Source of the DNA: Siphonodentalium dalli
Lineage: Eukaryota > Mollusca > Scaphopoda > Gadilida > Siphonodentaliidae
DNA length: 64,000 nt
Assembly (NCBI GenBank): GCA_032622095.1
Contig: CP136069.1
Location: 69,775,319-69,839,318, forward strand
Reading direction: 5' to 3'
The position numbers were made by a program, and so were the translations under genes. A model generated the notes under the pieces. It was not told where the DNA came from. It made no database searches and saw nothing but the letters and a program-made list of their open reading frames with translations. Positions 35,741 to 47,265 of the stretch are shown one piece after another (positions within the stretch are counted from its first letter, which is position 1; the number at the start of each line of letters is the position of its first letter).

Positions 35741-37659
35741 ATATATATTTACAGTCCCCAATCTATGCGTATTACCTACTGGCGATATACAATTGAAGGG
35801 GATCATTAATATATAATTATACGATATTATTTAGATGTTATCCTGTATTCGTATTACTCGTACATGACATGTCCCATAGTTATTCATAAAAGTAGACACC
35901 AAAAACTATATATATTATACTATAATTTCAAATTGAAATGTACATTTCGTCATAATGCAGTCGATCGGGGAGGGTTCTTTGTTACGAATGTTCTTTATTC
36001 CGAAAGTAAATAGCCCCCACCACATAATGTGTGTATATTAAACGGTCCTTCATTCCGAAATAATTTAGGAAAATGGATGCAGTACTACCGTACATTGTTT
36101 GTTAAACATAATTGGAACACTGATCCATGGTGTATCGATTTGACACCACGATATCACTATTTGTCCATTTTCTATATTAATTGCCTATATCCGAAAATGA
36201 TAGTTTGAATTCAGGGGTCCATTCCGTGAATTTCCGTCATAAAGTGTTGATTATCAGATAATAGTAATAGTACATGTATCGACCTTTAAAAGGAATAGTT
36301 TCACAGTTGCAGCAAGTTTTAGCTTTTATTTCATGCAACCAGACGATCATCTATGATACTTTCAGAATAAAGGCATTACCCACATGTAGGCAATCGCTAC
36401 TTACAGATATAACGACGACTTGGCGATGCTGAATCTATTTCGAATAAACTTAGAGATATACCCCTTCCTATTTGATACCATACAATCTGTATACCGAAAA
36501 ATAATTAGATTATATCAGGTTTTATTGCTGCGATCTAGACATTAAAAAGAGAAAGTTTAAAACTATATGAATTTTTGTCAGGCGAGTTAAAATTCCAATG
36601 ATTGCCTCTGATAAAGAGCGTCCGTTATTCTTATTTCAAAGGCAGAAGATAATACATAGCGTTCTCAATTACGAGAGGACGGAGAGGTTGTACTTGTTCT
36701 CAACGTTAAACTGCATGATGGATGCTTTTAAAGCCTGTTTTAATTTTCATAAGGCCTGTGCATACGAATTATTATATTTAAAAAAAAAAAAATTGTCTGA
36801 TAAGCTGTGATAAGCGGAAATTTTACAATTTTTTACTAATCTGCTGTAAAATCGGATCGTGCATCTTTAAATTCCAACAATTTACAGTATTGATTATAAC
36901 AGTACTGAGACCATTGTGGACTCCCGGGTCACTCCCCGACCTATGACTTCTTATGCCCTTTCGGAATCTGGCGAGGTTTGCCGAATATTTTGAGATATTA
37001 GAACCTGCCAGCGCCTTGTTTTAAAACACCAGTGTATGGGGAATAACTCTATATTATGAATAAACTCGGCCCGGACAAGCAGCGAGTTACCATAAAGTGA
37101 ACATATTTGAAGTGTTCGCGTAAAAACAGTTGGATTGTCTCTAAATTATGTCCATCTTAGTTATTAAAAATGGATTATTATAGTTATAAATTTGTCGAGT
37201 TTGTATCATTGAACTTTGTTATGGTACTGGTAAATTGTGGATAATTAATTGTTGTCAAATTATCAATATAAAATGGTTCTCCAGTTAGAATATGTATCGA
37301 AGATGGTCTATATCTTCCTAAATACGTTTTATATAGTTTCTTGGGGTAATATTATATGAGCCGAAGACACCTGGCCGGAAACGCATCTATCAATTAATAT
37401 TGATATTATATCGATATTTTCGCATGTTAATCATATTGTCGTTCTATTTTTTAGAATGTTTAGATAGTGTTATCGCGCATAGAGTTATCACGCATGTTTC
37501 GCTCCGAACGAACACGAGCAGTAAAATGTCCCAAATTGTTTGAAATTTATACTACATAAAATTCGAGATAGAATCAATAGACATGGATCTTCGATTCATA
37601 TTTATTATTTTATACCCAGAAATTTATATAAACTTGTTATATAGGAAGAGATAGATCAT
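35741..37659. other. Intergenic stretch, nothing recognised
   Basis: AT-rich; no ORF with family resemblance and no repeat shared with the rest of the window. Confidence 0.5.
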
Positions 37660-38366
37660 CTTTACAGTTGGAAACTGTGTGTCCTTGTCCCTCTCATGTG
37701 GCCAGTCTAAAGCTGCTAGTTACTTTAAGAAAACTAATATTGTCCTTCATTTGATCAACATGGTCATTGGAATTGTCATCAGTTGGAAAATTTCCAACCT
37801 CCGTGGGGGTGTGAGGTTTGAAATTTCCATCTCTAGGAAGGCTTGAGGCTAGTCCAGATGCTAGGATTTTGCGATTTTCTTGTTCAGATTTCAAAATTTT
37901 CGCACACCGGCCGACGATGGTTCGTCATTGTCCCTCCCCAGGCCAATAAAAAACTGATAATTAGTTTAAGAAAACAATATTTTACTACATTTGGTCAAAA
38001 TTGTGGACTGAAATGGTCATCAGTTGGAGATTTTTTTCCAATCTAACGATATGAGGTTTGAAATGTCCAACACTAGGAAAGCTTGAGGCCAGTCTATAGA
38101 TGCTAGGATTTTGCGATTTTCTTGTTTAGTTTTCAAAATTTTCTCACATCGGGCCGAACAATATTGGTAGGCCCGGTGTGTCCTGGTCTCTTGTCCGTAG
38201 CCGTGTGCATTTGTCTGGAGTTGGACCACTAAAGCATTGAGCTAGGTTCCACGGGGAGGGTGGTGCAAATGGAATTATGCAAAACTTCTGTTTGGTCGGA
38301 TTCAGGGGGGGGGGGGGGGGTGTGCAGTTGGACACCCCCAACGGAGAACCTCTAGCCACGTCCCTG
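37660..38366. mobile_element. hAT-type family D, left-truncated copy
   Basis: Right end CTCTAGCCACGTCCCTG at 38350-38366, and the family D interior back to about 37660. No left terminus or matching duplication of the right flank ATACATCT was found. Confidence 0.75.
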
Positions 38367-38443
38367 ATACATCTTGTTATACTTATGATTACATAACGTT
38401 AGAGTGGAATATAGGCCTAAAGTTTTCTTCACTCAAACAATTT

Positions 38444-38543
38444 NNNNNNNNNNNNNNNNNNNNNNNNNNNNNNNNNNNNNNNNNNNNNNNNNNNNNNNNN
38501 NNNNNNNNNNNNNNNNNNNNNNNNNNNNNNNNNNNNNNNNNNN
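38444..38543. other. Assembly gap, 100 N
   Basis: Exactly 100 Ns, the usual placeholder for a gap of unknown size. It lies at the left edge of a tandem array, which likely caused the break. Confidence 0.97.
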
Positions 38544-39170
38544 GCAATTCCACTTCCAGATCTATCAAATGATTGATTATGATTGCAGGAACGTCTAGTA
38601 TAATGCAAAACAATAACAAGCTCATCTGACATCCACGTTTTAAGAATAAAATTATTCGCCACCCCCTCACCAACCAATTCGGATCGCAGATTTTTGTTCG
38701 CAATTCCACTTCCAGGTCTACAAAATGATTGTTTATGGTCGAAGAATCGTCTAATCTAATGCACAAAATAAAAAGCTTATCCGACATCCAAGTTTTAAGA
38801 ATAAAGTTATTCGCCACCCACCCCCCCCCCCCCCCCACCCACCAACCAATTCAGAACGCAGAATTTTGTTCGCAATTCCACTCCAGTTCTATATAATGAT
38901 TGTTTATGATTAATGGATCATCTAATCTAATACAAAGAACAAGAAACTCATCTGACATCCAAGTTTTGAGATTAAAGTTATTCGCTACCCACCCCTCCCC
39001 CAACCTATTCAGGTCACATATTTGTTTTCGCAATTCCACACTACCAGTTCTAGAAAATGATTGTTTATGATTGCTGGATCGGCTAATCCAATGCACACAT
39101 GAAGAAATCTAACTGACGTCCGAGATTTAAGAATACTTTTATTCGCCACCCCATCTCAAATTCCAATGAC
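38544..39170 (+). repeat. Tandem array with 156-172 bp period after the gap
   Basis: GCAATTCCACTTCCAG starts units at 38544, 38700, 38872 and 39030. Each ends in AAGTTATTCGCCACCC followed by a C run. The array probably extends into the gap. Confidence 0.85.
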
Positions 39171-39565
39171 TTCTAAACCTTGAAATGAACGCCTAATGTA
39201 GTACACAAATCCTTACATATAATGCACAACAAATAATCTGACACCAAGTTTTTGACCAAAAAACTGTACACCTCCCCCCACCCCTAAAATCCTCAATCAG
39301 TTATGCAACACCCCACCCCTTCCTCCCCTCCTCCACCTCCACCTGTCATACAGATCACATAATTTTGAGCTAAAATATGCTTGTATGCCGTATTTGAAGT
39401 TCCAGTGTTAGGAAAAAAATGTAATGTACCCCCCCCCCCCCCCCCACCCCTTCTCATATTGCAACCCAACTCACGGCCTTTTGCGTAAGGACTGACAATC
39501 ATTATTCCCGATGCTCGAGATCACCATACTCTCCGTATGTGGAGCAAATAAATAAAATATAAAAA

Positions 39566-39638
39566 CGCTATTCGCCACCCGGGTGGCGAATAGCGATTTC
39601 TATGTTATATGACTATTCGCCACCCGGGTGGCGAATAG
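39566..39638. repeat. Pair of perfect 26-30 bp palindromes
   Basis: CTATTCGCCACCC and its inverse form perfect palindromes at 39566-39595 (30 bp) and 39613-39638 (26 bp), 17 bp apart. The half-site matches the TATTCGCCACCC end of the neighbouring array units. Confidence 0.9.
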
Positions 39639-39964
39639 CCACTGCCGCATAATAAGGGTATTCCCCGATGAGTAAACATTAACTATACAATTTACAATAC
39701 AATAGAGTTCTCTCCCTCACTACGTGGAGCGAAGCAAAAATAGTTGAGTCATTGGGAGTTCGCATTCTGTTCTGATTATTGATTAAAGGTTGCTATACAT
39801 CAAACCATTTACATGTAGGTCTCAGTTATAACAAATCGCGCTGGTCTGTATTAGCTAACCTGTATTGCACATGCATGTATCGACAATTAAAGAACGTCCT
39901 TTTGGACACACTAAAATCGTCAACGAATTTTGACAAACGTCACATGTGCACGTACTACCCTTAA

Positions 39965-40455
39965 AGGTACTCAATCCGATTAAGCGCCCCTAAATTACTA
40001 TTTCTTTGGCTTTGGCGGTAACAAATATTTGATTCGAGTCGAGGAACCCACCCTTCAAAGCTCAGAGTGATCAGATATCGATTTTTGAAGTTCGTTAAAT
40101 TTTGGAGATGTGGTCCACTTGCTCGAGCTCAAACAGACAAATTGCGGGTGTAAGATGGATAACTCTAAAATCAAGTGGTTATTATTGTTATCACAAACAT
40201 TGGCCGCATTACCACTTGATTTAGAGTTATCCATCTTCATCTCCAATTTTGTCCAAGACCTTCAGTTAAACCACGTGTTTCTGCCAACTTTCTGGGCCAC
40301 ATATTATACACATCTCGAGAAATAACAAACTTCAAAAATCGATATTTGATCACTCTGAGCTTTGAAGGGTGGGTTCCTCGACTCGAATCAAATATTTTTT
40401 ACCCCCGAAGCTAAATAAATAGTCATTTAGGGGTGCTTAATCCGATTGAGTACCT
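39965..40455. mobile_element. Foldback element, AGGTACTCAATCCGAT family, complete copy 2
   Basis: 491 bp, same inverted ends as 33097-33430, TTAA at 39961-39964 and 40456-40459. Confidence 0.83.
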
Positions 40456-40784
40456 TTAAAAGGAGAAAAATATTACATTACCCCCCCCCCCCCCCCAATT
40501 ATTCGCCAATGGATTTGACAGCCGTAACCTTTGATAATGTGGCTTTATTTGACGTTTTTCGTAGGAAAACACGTTTGTGCATTCTTTCGTGCACTATTAC
40601 TCCACGTATTAGTAGCGCTGAAATGGATACTCTCACCGAAAAAATGTGCTGAAGAGCACACAGGTTTTGAAATACATGTATCGTTCTAAATGGTGTTTAG
40701 TTTTCGTGTCAGCCATGCTTTTTGTTAGAGAATAACTGCGTTCCAATGAAAATTAAAATGAACTGAAAATAAACTACAGATGTG

Positions 40785-41093
40785 CGCCAGACTTCCAGGA
40801 ACGCAATTGAAGTAACTTTTGAAATCTGTTATTTCTCGAGATATGTACTTTTTCCGTCTGGCAAATATTCGTCAAACAGACCAAATTGCGGATGAGGATG
40901 GATAACTCCAAAGTGACAATACGGTCATGTTTCGTTGAACAATATGTTGATAAATTAATTGGGGAATGTAATACCACAATTGACAGTGAAACGTTTGTTG
41001 TAATTAATCGATTCTGATAACTTAAGCGTATTTTGAAGAAATATTGTTGTTGTAACTTGATGATATGGGACGGTCTGATCGGATTGAGTACCT
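40785..41093. repeat. AGGTACTCAATCCGAT family, right-end copy
   Basis: Interior plus right end GGATTGAGTACCT followed by TTAA (41094-41097). The left terminus is missing. Confidence 0.7.
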
Positions 41094-41131
41094 TTAAACA
41101 CGAGTAGGGAAAGTAAATATACATATATGGT

Positions 41132-41956
41132 CAGGGACGTGAAGACAGGGGGGTTTGGGGTGTATCACCCCTCCAACTTTGGTCAAAAGTTTCAACAGTT
41201 GGAAATTTCATATCTGACACAACATTAGTTGGAAAATTCACACCAAAATTTTCTTGTAGTTTGATTTTAAAACAATTTATTGAGGAATTTATTGTTTTTG
41301 GACCAATATTTGCATATCTTCCTCCTTTTAGTAAATTTTTTGGACTGAAATAGCCCCGTGGCCAGTCAAAAACTACTATAGTTAATTTAAGAAAACAATA
41401 ATTATTGTCATTGGAATTGTCAGGTTTGTAATTTCCAACTCTAGGACGGCTTGAGGCTAGTCTAGATGCTAGGATTTTGCGATTTTCTTTGTCAGATTTC
41501 AAAATGTTCACACACCCAAATTTTCCAACCTAAGGGTGAGTATACGAGGTCTGAAATTTCCAACACTAGCAAAGCTTGCATGAGGCCAGTCTTGATGCTG
41601 TTTTTTGCCATTTTCTTGTTTAGTTTTCAAAATTTGCTCTCACCGGGCCAAACAACCATGGTCGGCCCGGTGTGTCCTGGTCTCTTGCCCGTAGCCGTGT
41701 GCATTCGTCTGGAGTTGGACCACTAGATGTTAGGATTTTGCAATTTTCATGTTCAAATATACCGGGTATATAGAACCATGGTTTATGAATATATAACGAA
41801 TATATAGGCTATTTGGCCTGAGCACTGATGTGCAAGGGGTGCAAATGGAATTATGCAAAACTTGTGTTTGGTCGGATTCAGGGTGGGGGGGGGGAGGAGT
41901 TGGAATTCACCAAAGTGGACACCCCTAACGGGGAGACCCTCTATGGCCACGCCGTG
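41132..41956. mobile_element. hAT-type nonautonomous element, family D, shorter copy
   Basis: Left end CAGGGACGTG; right end degraded. Flanked by the perfect 8-bp duplication TATATGGT (41124-41131, 41957-41964). Same interior motifs as the other D copies, about 200-270 bp shorter. Confidence 0.85.
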
Positions 41957-42544
41957 TATATGGTGTCGATGATAAATTAAATAGAGATGCATTGAAAATA
42001 ATGTCTTACAAAAATCTCCATCTAAAGACAGTTATATTTGTTGTTGAATACACTTATTATGCAATTGAATATTATACCTCATGTTTTCCAACTATATGTT
42101 GCAAGTTTGCACGTAAACATATATATTATGGTTGCATCTGTCGGCCATTTAAGTTTAAGGGAAAATCGCAGTGGGTAGATGTGCAAAAAAAGTCCACCTG
42201 TAAAAATATCAGCACTAAGAAGAACATGTGTGTTGAAAGTAACTTGAAACCATTGTTATGTAAACAAAACGGGTACAGTGATATGAGAGCCAACATCGCT
42301 AACCGCGTAGAAGGTTAACATATTTTAATTTGAATAAGATTTTCATTTTATTAATGCCTTGACCTTTTCCTTTTCCAATGTTTACCGTCAAGTTTTGATT
42401 CGACTTTGGTATCAAATTGGACTAATATCAGGAATTCCACCTTGTTTATTTTCTCAATCTATTTCTCTATGTACTTGGGTAATAGTTGTTTTATAGATTG
42501 TTATGCTATTTCGCATGAATTTTTGTTTAGACTGATAGTCGCAT

Positions 42545-42700
42545 GTTTTCCTTCTGTTGGTTAAAATTTTTGACAAACTGGCAATCAGTTGGATATTTTC
42601 CAACCTTAGGTGGGCGTCAGGTTAAACTTTAATTAGTTTGAAAACTAAATTGAGGCACCAATTGGAAAATTCCAACCCAATGAGTGTGTGTGTATGGGGG
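42545..42700. repeat. Family D fragment next to the LINE 5' end
   Basis: Contains family D words (AATCAGTTGGATATTTTCC, CAATTGGAAAATTCCAACC) but no termini. The LINE begins just downstream, and a G run lies at 42697-42709. Confidence 0.55.
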
Positions 42701-42752
42701 GGGGGGGGGTCATATCCCAAGGTTTTACAGTTTTTCCTACTAACAGTAGGGG

Positions 42753-45700
42753 GTGGCGGGATGCGTTTCAGGTGGCATTATCATTGCCATCAAGGAGGGG
42801 TTGGAAAACTATGTACACCCTATATCTTCAAAGTCAAATTTGTTATCATGGGTCAGAATTGATAATGGATATATTGGTACAGGGTGCGATCTTGTCATCG
42901 GGGCGGTGTACGTACCCCCGACTAATACGAAGTTTACCAACGATAACTGGCAGATTGATCTCGAAGGGGAGCTTAGGAAAGTAAGAAACAACAATGATGT
43001 TCTCCTAGTGGGCGACTTTAACCCCAGAACATCCCGACTTGATGAATTCGTGGATGATAGGGCCCTAGTGGGTGTACGCTATGTAACAGACGACAATGAC
43101 CTTCGACAGTATATCTTAGATGGAAAGTACGATTGTAAATTTGGACGGCGATCGACTGAGGATCAGGGAAAGGCAAGTTCATATGGCTATAGACTGATAG
43201 ATATGTGCAGCACTGAAGAAATGGTTATTCTTAATGGTCGAGTAGGAAGTGATCGAGAACATGGGAAATTAACCTGCCGAGACCGCAGCGTTATCGATTA
43301 TGGTATTTGCAGCCACGAGTTATTTGACCATGTCAATGATTTTTGTGTTGGAGTTTTGAGCAAATTTTACTCCGACGCGCATTGCCCCATTGAAATATCT
43401 CTGAATAGAAACACGGTGACAAAACCACCCAAAATCAACTCAGGGGGGTCGTAGCTTGGGTAATAAACCACGGAAGTGGAATTACGAGAAGGCACACGTA
43501 CTTATTGGTCGACAAAGTTGCCAGTATTGTCCAAGAAGTAATTGATCCCATTTCAAATGGAATTGACAATGATAAAGAAATTAACGAATTATGCGAAGCA
43601 ATTGAACACATGTTTACGTCATCGGCTGCCGATGCATTCGGTGTATATAATGCTGCGGGGGGTTCGCGAATTAGTAAACGAGAGGAGCAGAAAGAATGGT
43701 ATGACGGCGAATGCGATCGAATGCAAAATGTTTTTCATAAATCGAGAAAAATATATCGGCGACAGAAAACATCGCACAATCGCACTCTTATGAACGCGTC
43801 AGCGCGGAACTACAGGTGCGTAATTAAAAAGAAAATCGCGGAATATAACCAAAAGAGATGCAATCAACTACGCAATGCATGTAGAAATCCGAGTGAGTTC
43901 TGGGAAACGTTAAAAGATATGAAAGGGAAACACACCGGGCCCAAGAAAGAACCTACGATATCAATCGACTTATTCTATGAACACTTCAAAGGCCTTGCCG
44001 AGTCACATGAAGACGGCGATGTAAGTTCTTTACTTGAAAACATGTTTGATATTGATGCAGAAGGTCCTTTAAACTGTCCTATCACTAGCGACGAAATATT
44101 ATCAGCTGTTGATAAACTTAAACTTGGTAAATCGTCGGGTCTAGATAATATATGCCCAGGATACTTAAAACACACTATACATTTAATGTCTGAAATTTAC
44201 TGTAAGCTTTTTAACGCCATTTTAGACACAGGTTGCTTCCCATTTAGATGGACCGAAGGTATGATTCAGCCAATTTATAAACGAAGGGGCGACAGGAATA
44301 ACCCCGATTCATACAGAGGGATAACACTTCTCAGTGTACTTGGCAAACTATTCACATCCGTCCTTAATAATCGACTCACAAAATTTTGCGAGGGTGAATG
44401 CATATTAACCCAGTTTCAGGCAGGATTCCGTAAAGGTCATTCAACTACCGACAATATATTCATTATGAAAAGTCTTATTGACTTTTATCTTGCAGCGCGG
44501 GTGTTAGACAAGGGGATATACTATCTCCTTTATTGTTCTCGTTGTTCATAAACGACATCGAACCATTTCTAAAAGATTGTGCTATCGACGGTTTGAAATT
44601 CCTAGGCGATCAATCCACAGAAAAACTAGGAGTATATATTAGAATCATGTGTTTGTTGTATGCGGATGATACCGTTTTGTTTGCCGACAACCAGGCCAGT
44701 ATACAAAGGGTCCTGGACGCGTTTAGGGACAATACATCGTCGTGGAAACTAAACGTAAATACTTCAAAAACGAAAGCAATTCTCTTCTGCAACCGAAAAC
44801 CGGAAGATTTTGACGATTTGTATCTAATTGGCAATAAAATAGAATACGTTGACACTATGAATTATCTCGGAGTCGAGTTCTTTTACACAGGCAAATTTTG
44901 CAAAGCAGTCAAAGCCATATCGGTGATTGGGAATAAGGCGATGCATGGGTTTTTAGGGAATATCAACAACCTAAATTTGACCAACGACCAACTAATAACG
45001 CTTTTCGACAAAACTATAGAACCAATTCTTCTATATGGAAGTGAAATATGGGGTACAGAAAACACATCAGAAATAGACAAAGTAATTTTGAGATTTTATA
45101 AACATATTCTTAAACTGAAAATCAGCACGCCCACATTCATGGTGTATGGAGAAATTGGCAGATATCCAATCAGTATCAGATGTAAGATGAGAATTATTCA
45201 ATATTGGAACCGCATATTAAATGGCAAGTGTTCTCCTCTAGCGCGGGAACTTTATTTACTTTTCGTCAACTTGGGGGAGCTGGGTAGGACGAACAAGGTG
45301 AAAACGTGGATTCAATCAGTTAAAGGCATATTGGATTCCGTCGGCATGAGTTACATATGGACATGCCATAAAATTTCATCCGCAGAAATAATGGCCATCG
45401 AAAGCACACTCAAAGATCATTTTATTCAGACCTGGTGGTGGGACACGTACAACTCCTCTCGTGGTAATTATGAACGTATGAACTTTAAACGGACAATGAA
45501 ATATGAATCATATTTGCAAAATCTACCGCGTGACCTAGCCCAAGAACTATTACGACTAAGAACATGTAATCACAAACTGCGTTCTGAGTCTGGAAGGTGG
45601 AGTAAAAATAAAGAAATCCCGAGCCTGTCAAAAATGCATGACCCACATAGAAGATGAGTACCACGTTGTGATGATTTGTCCAAAATACCTGGATTAAAGA

Positions 45701-45857
45701 ATAAAATATACTCCGGCTACCTTTCGGCAAGAGGCATCTAGAGCACGATTTTATATTCTACTCGGTAACCAAAACCCAGCAATTCAGAAAAGTTTAGCGA
45801 TATTTGTCAAGGCGTGTATGAAGATTCACGAAAAAACAAGAGATGACAAAACGTGAT
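42753..45857 (+). pseudogene. Non-LTR retrotransposon (LINE) ORF2 remnant: endonuclease and reverse transcriptase
   Basis: Order: endonuclease part (AVYVPPTN, LLVGDFNPRTS, DRSVIDYG, SDAHCPI; 42753-43454), linker and RT N-terminus (43505-44500: SSGLDNICPGYLK, SYRGITLL, QAGFRKGHSTTDN), RT palm (from about 44503: VRQGDILSPLLFSLFIND, LLYADDTVLF, SKTKAILF, YLGVEF), and a C-terminal zinc-knuckle-like end (CQKC ... EDEYHVVMICPKY, 45620-45700). The 5' end of the endonuclease is missing (5' truncation). Frame breaks occur near 43452, 43508, 44500 and 45615. At about 44497 a deletion removes RT motif A and its catalytic Asp, so the enzyme is dead. Clade is uncertain (Jockey/CR1/L2-like layout). Confidence 0.9.
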
Positions 45858-46014
45858 TCGATTAATCATATGTACACATGCTGTCATTATGCATGTGCAG
45901 TGTCTTATGTACCTAATCTACAAAATGAGAAAACAAATTACGACGATATTGATGATGACGTTATAAACGTTGCCAGGACGACAATCACTAAGATGCCAAT
46001 ATGAAGATGATTAG

Positions 46015-46048
46015 CGACGATGATAATGATGATGACGACGGTGATGAC

Positions 46049-46079
<31 letters not shown>

Positions 46080-46214
46080 ATGACGATGGTGATGATGATG
46101 GACAATGATGATGATGATGAGGATGGTGATGATGATGATGAAACTGATAATGATGACAATGTCGAGGAAGATGATGACGATGGGGACGTCGATGATGATG
46201 ATGACGATGATGTA
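46015..46214 (+). repeat. GAT/GAC trinucleotide microsatellite
   Basis: About 200 bp of GATGATGAC-type repeats. All frames stay open through it, giving Asp-, Met- or Ser/His-rich spurious ORFs. The hAT copy at 46227 is inserted just behind. Confidence 0.9.
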
Positions 46215-46226
46215 AGTGACCCCATT

Positions 46227-47257
46227 CAGGGATGTGGCTAGAGGGGGGTGTGGGGGTTGTCTCACCCCCCAACTTTGGTCAAAATTTTCAACAGTTGGAA
46301 ATTTCAATTTCACACCAACAATGGGTTGAAACTGTTCTTGTCGTTTGATTTTCAAACAATTTAGGGGGGGGGGGGGGGTAATTGTTTTTGGACAAATATT
46401 TGCATATTTTCCTATTTTTTGTCAAAATTTTGGACTGAAATGGTGGTGACAGGTTGGAAATTTCCAACACTTGGAAAGCTTGTGTCCTGGTCCTCCCCCG
46501 TGGCTAGTCAAAACTGCTACTAAATTTAAGAAAACAATATTGTCATACATTTGGTCAACATTGTCATTGGAATTGTCATCATTTGGAAATTTTCCAACCT
46601 AAGTGGGGGGGGGGGGGGGTGTCAGGTTTGAAATTTCCAACTCTAAGAAGACTTGAGGCTAGTCTAGATGCTAGGATTTTGCGATTTTCTTGTTCAGATT
46701 TCAAAATTTTCGAACACCGTGCCGAACCATGGTCGGCCCGGTGTGTCACTGTCCCTCCCCCGTGACCAATACAAAACTGCTAATTAGTTTAACAAATCAA
46801 TAGTTTAGTACATTCGGTCAAAATTGTGGACTGAAATGGTCATCAGTTGGAGAATTTTCCAACCTAAGGGGGAGTATGAGGGAAGCTTCAGTTGAGGCCA
46901 GTCTAGATGCTAGGATTTTGCGATTTTCTTGTATAGTTTTCCAAATTTTCTCACACCGGGCTGAACAAACATGAACGGACACAATGTCCTGGTGTCTTAC
47001 CCGTAGCCGTGTGGAGTAGGCTACTAGATGTTAGGATTTATGCAATTCTCAGGTTAAAGTATCTGAATTTTCTTATACCGGGCATATAGATTTGTGGTTT
47101 GTGATTCTGATTCAAGGGGGGGGGGGTGCAAATGGAATTATGCAAAAAGTTGTGTTGGTGTGATTCCGACTCAAGGGGGGGGGGGGTGCAGTTGGAATTT
47201 CCCAAGGTGGACACCCCCCCCCCCCAACGGAGACCCGACCCTCTAGCCACATCCCTG
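46227..47257. mobile_element. hAT-type nonautonomous element, family D, complete copy
   Basis: Termini CAGGGATGTGGCTAGAGGG and its inverse are flanked by the perfect 8-bp duplication ACCCCATT (46219-46226, 47258-47265). CAGGG ends and 8-bp duplications are hAT hallmarks. The interior has repeated motifs such as CATCAGTTGGAAATTTTCC and GCTAGGATTTTGCGATTTTC, plus an internal GGTCGGCCCGGTGTG palindromic region. No transposase. Confidence 0.9.
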
Positions 47258-47265
47258 ACCCCATT

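Noticed and set aside
38389-38838. ORFs crossing the N run
   Set aside because: Undetermined bases are translated as X; the gap size is arbitrary.
46015-46272. Asp-rich, His-rich and Ser-rich open frames
   Set aside because: All derive from the GAT/GAC microsatellite, which leaves every frame open.
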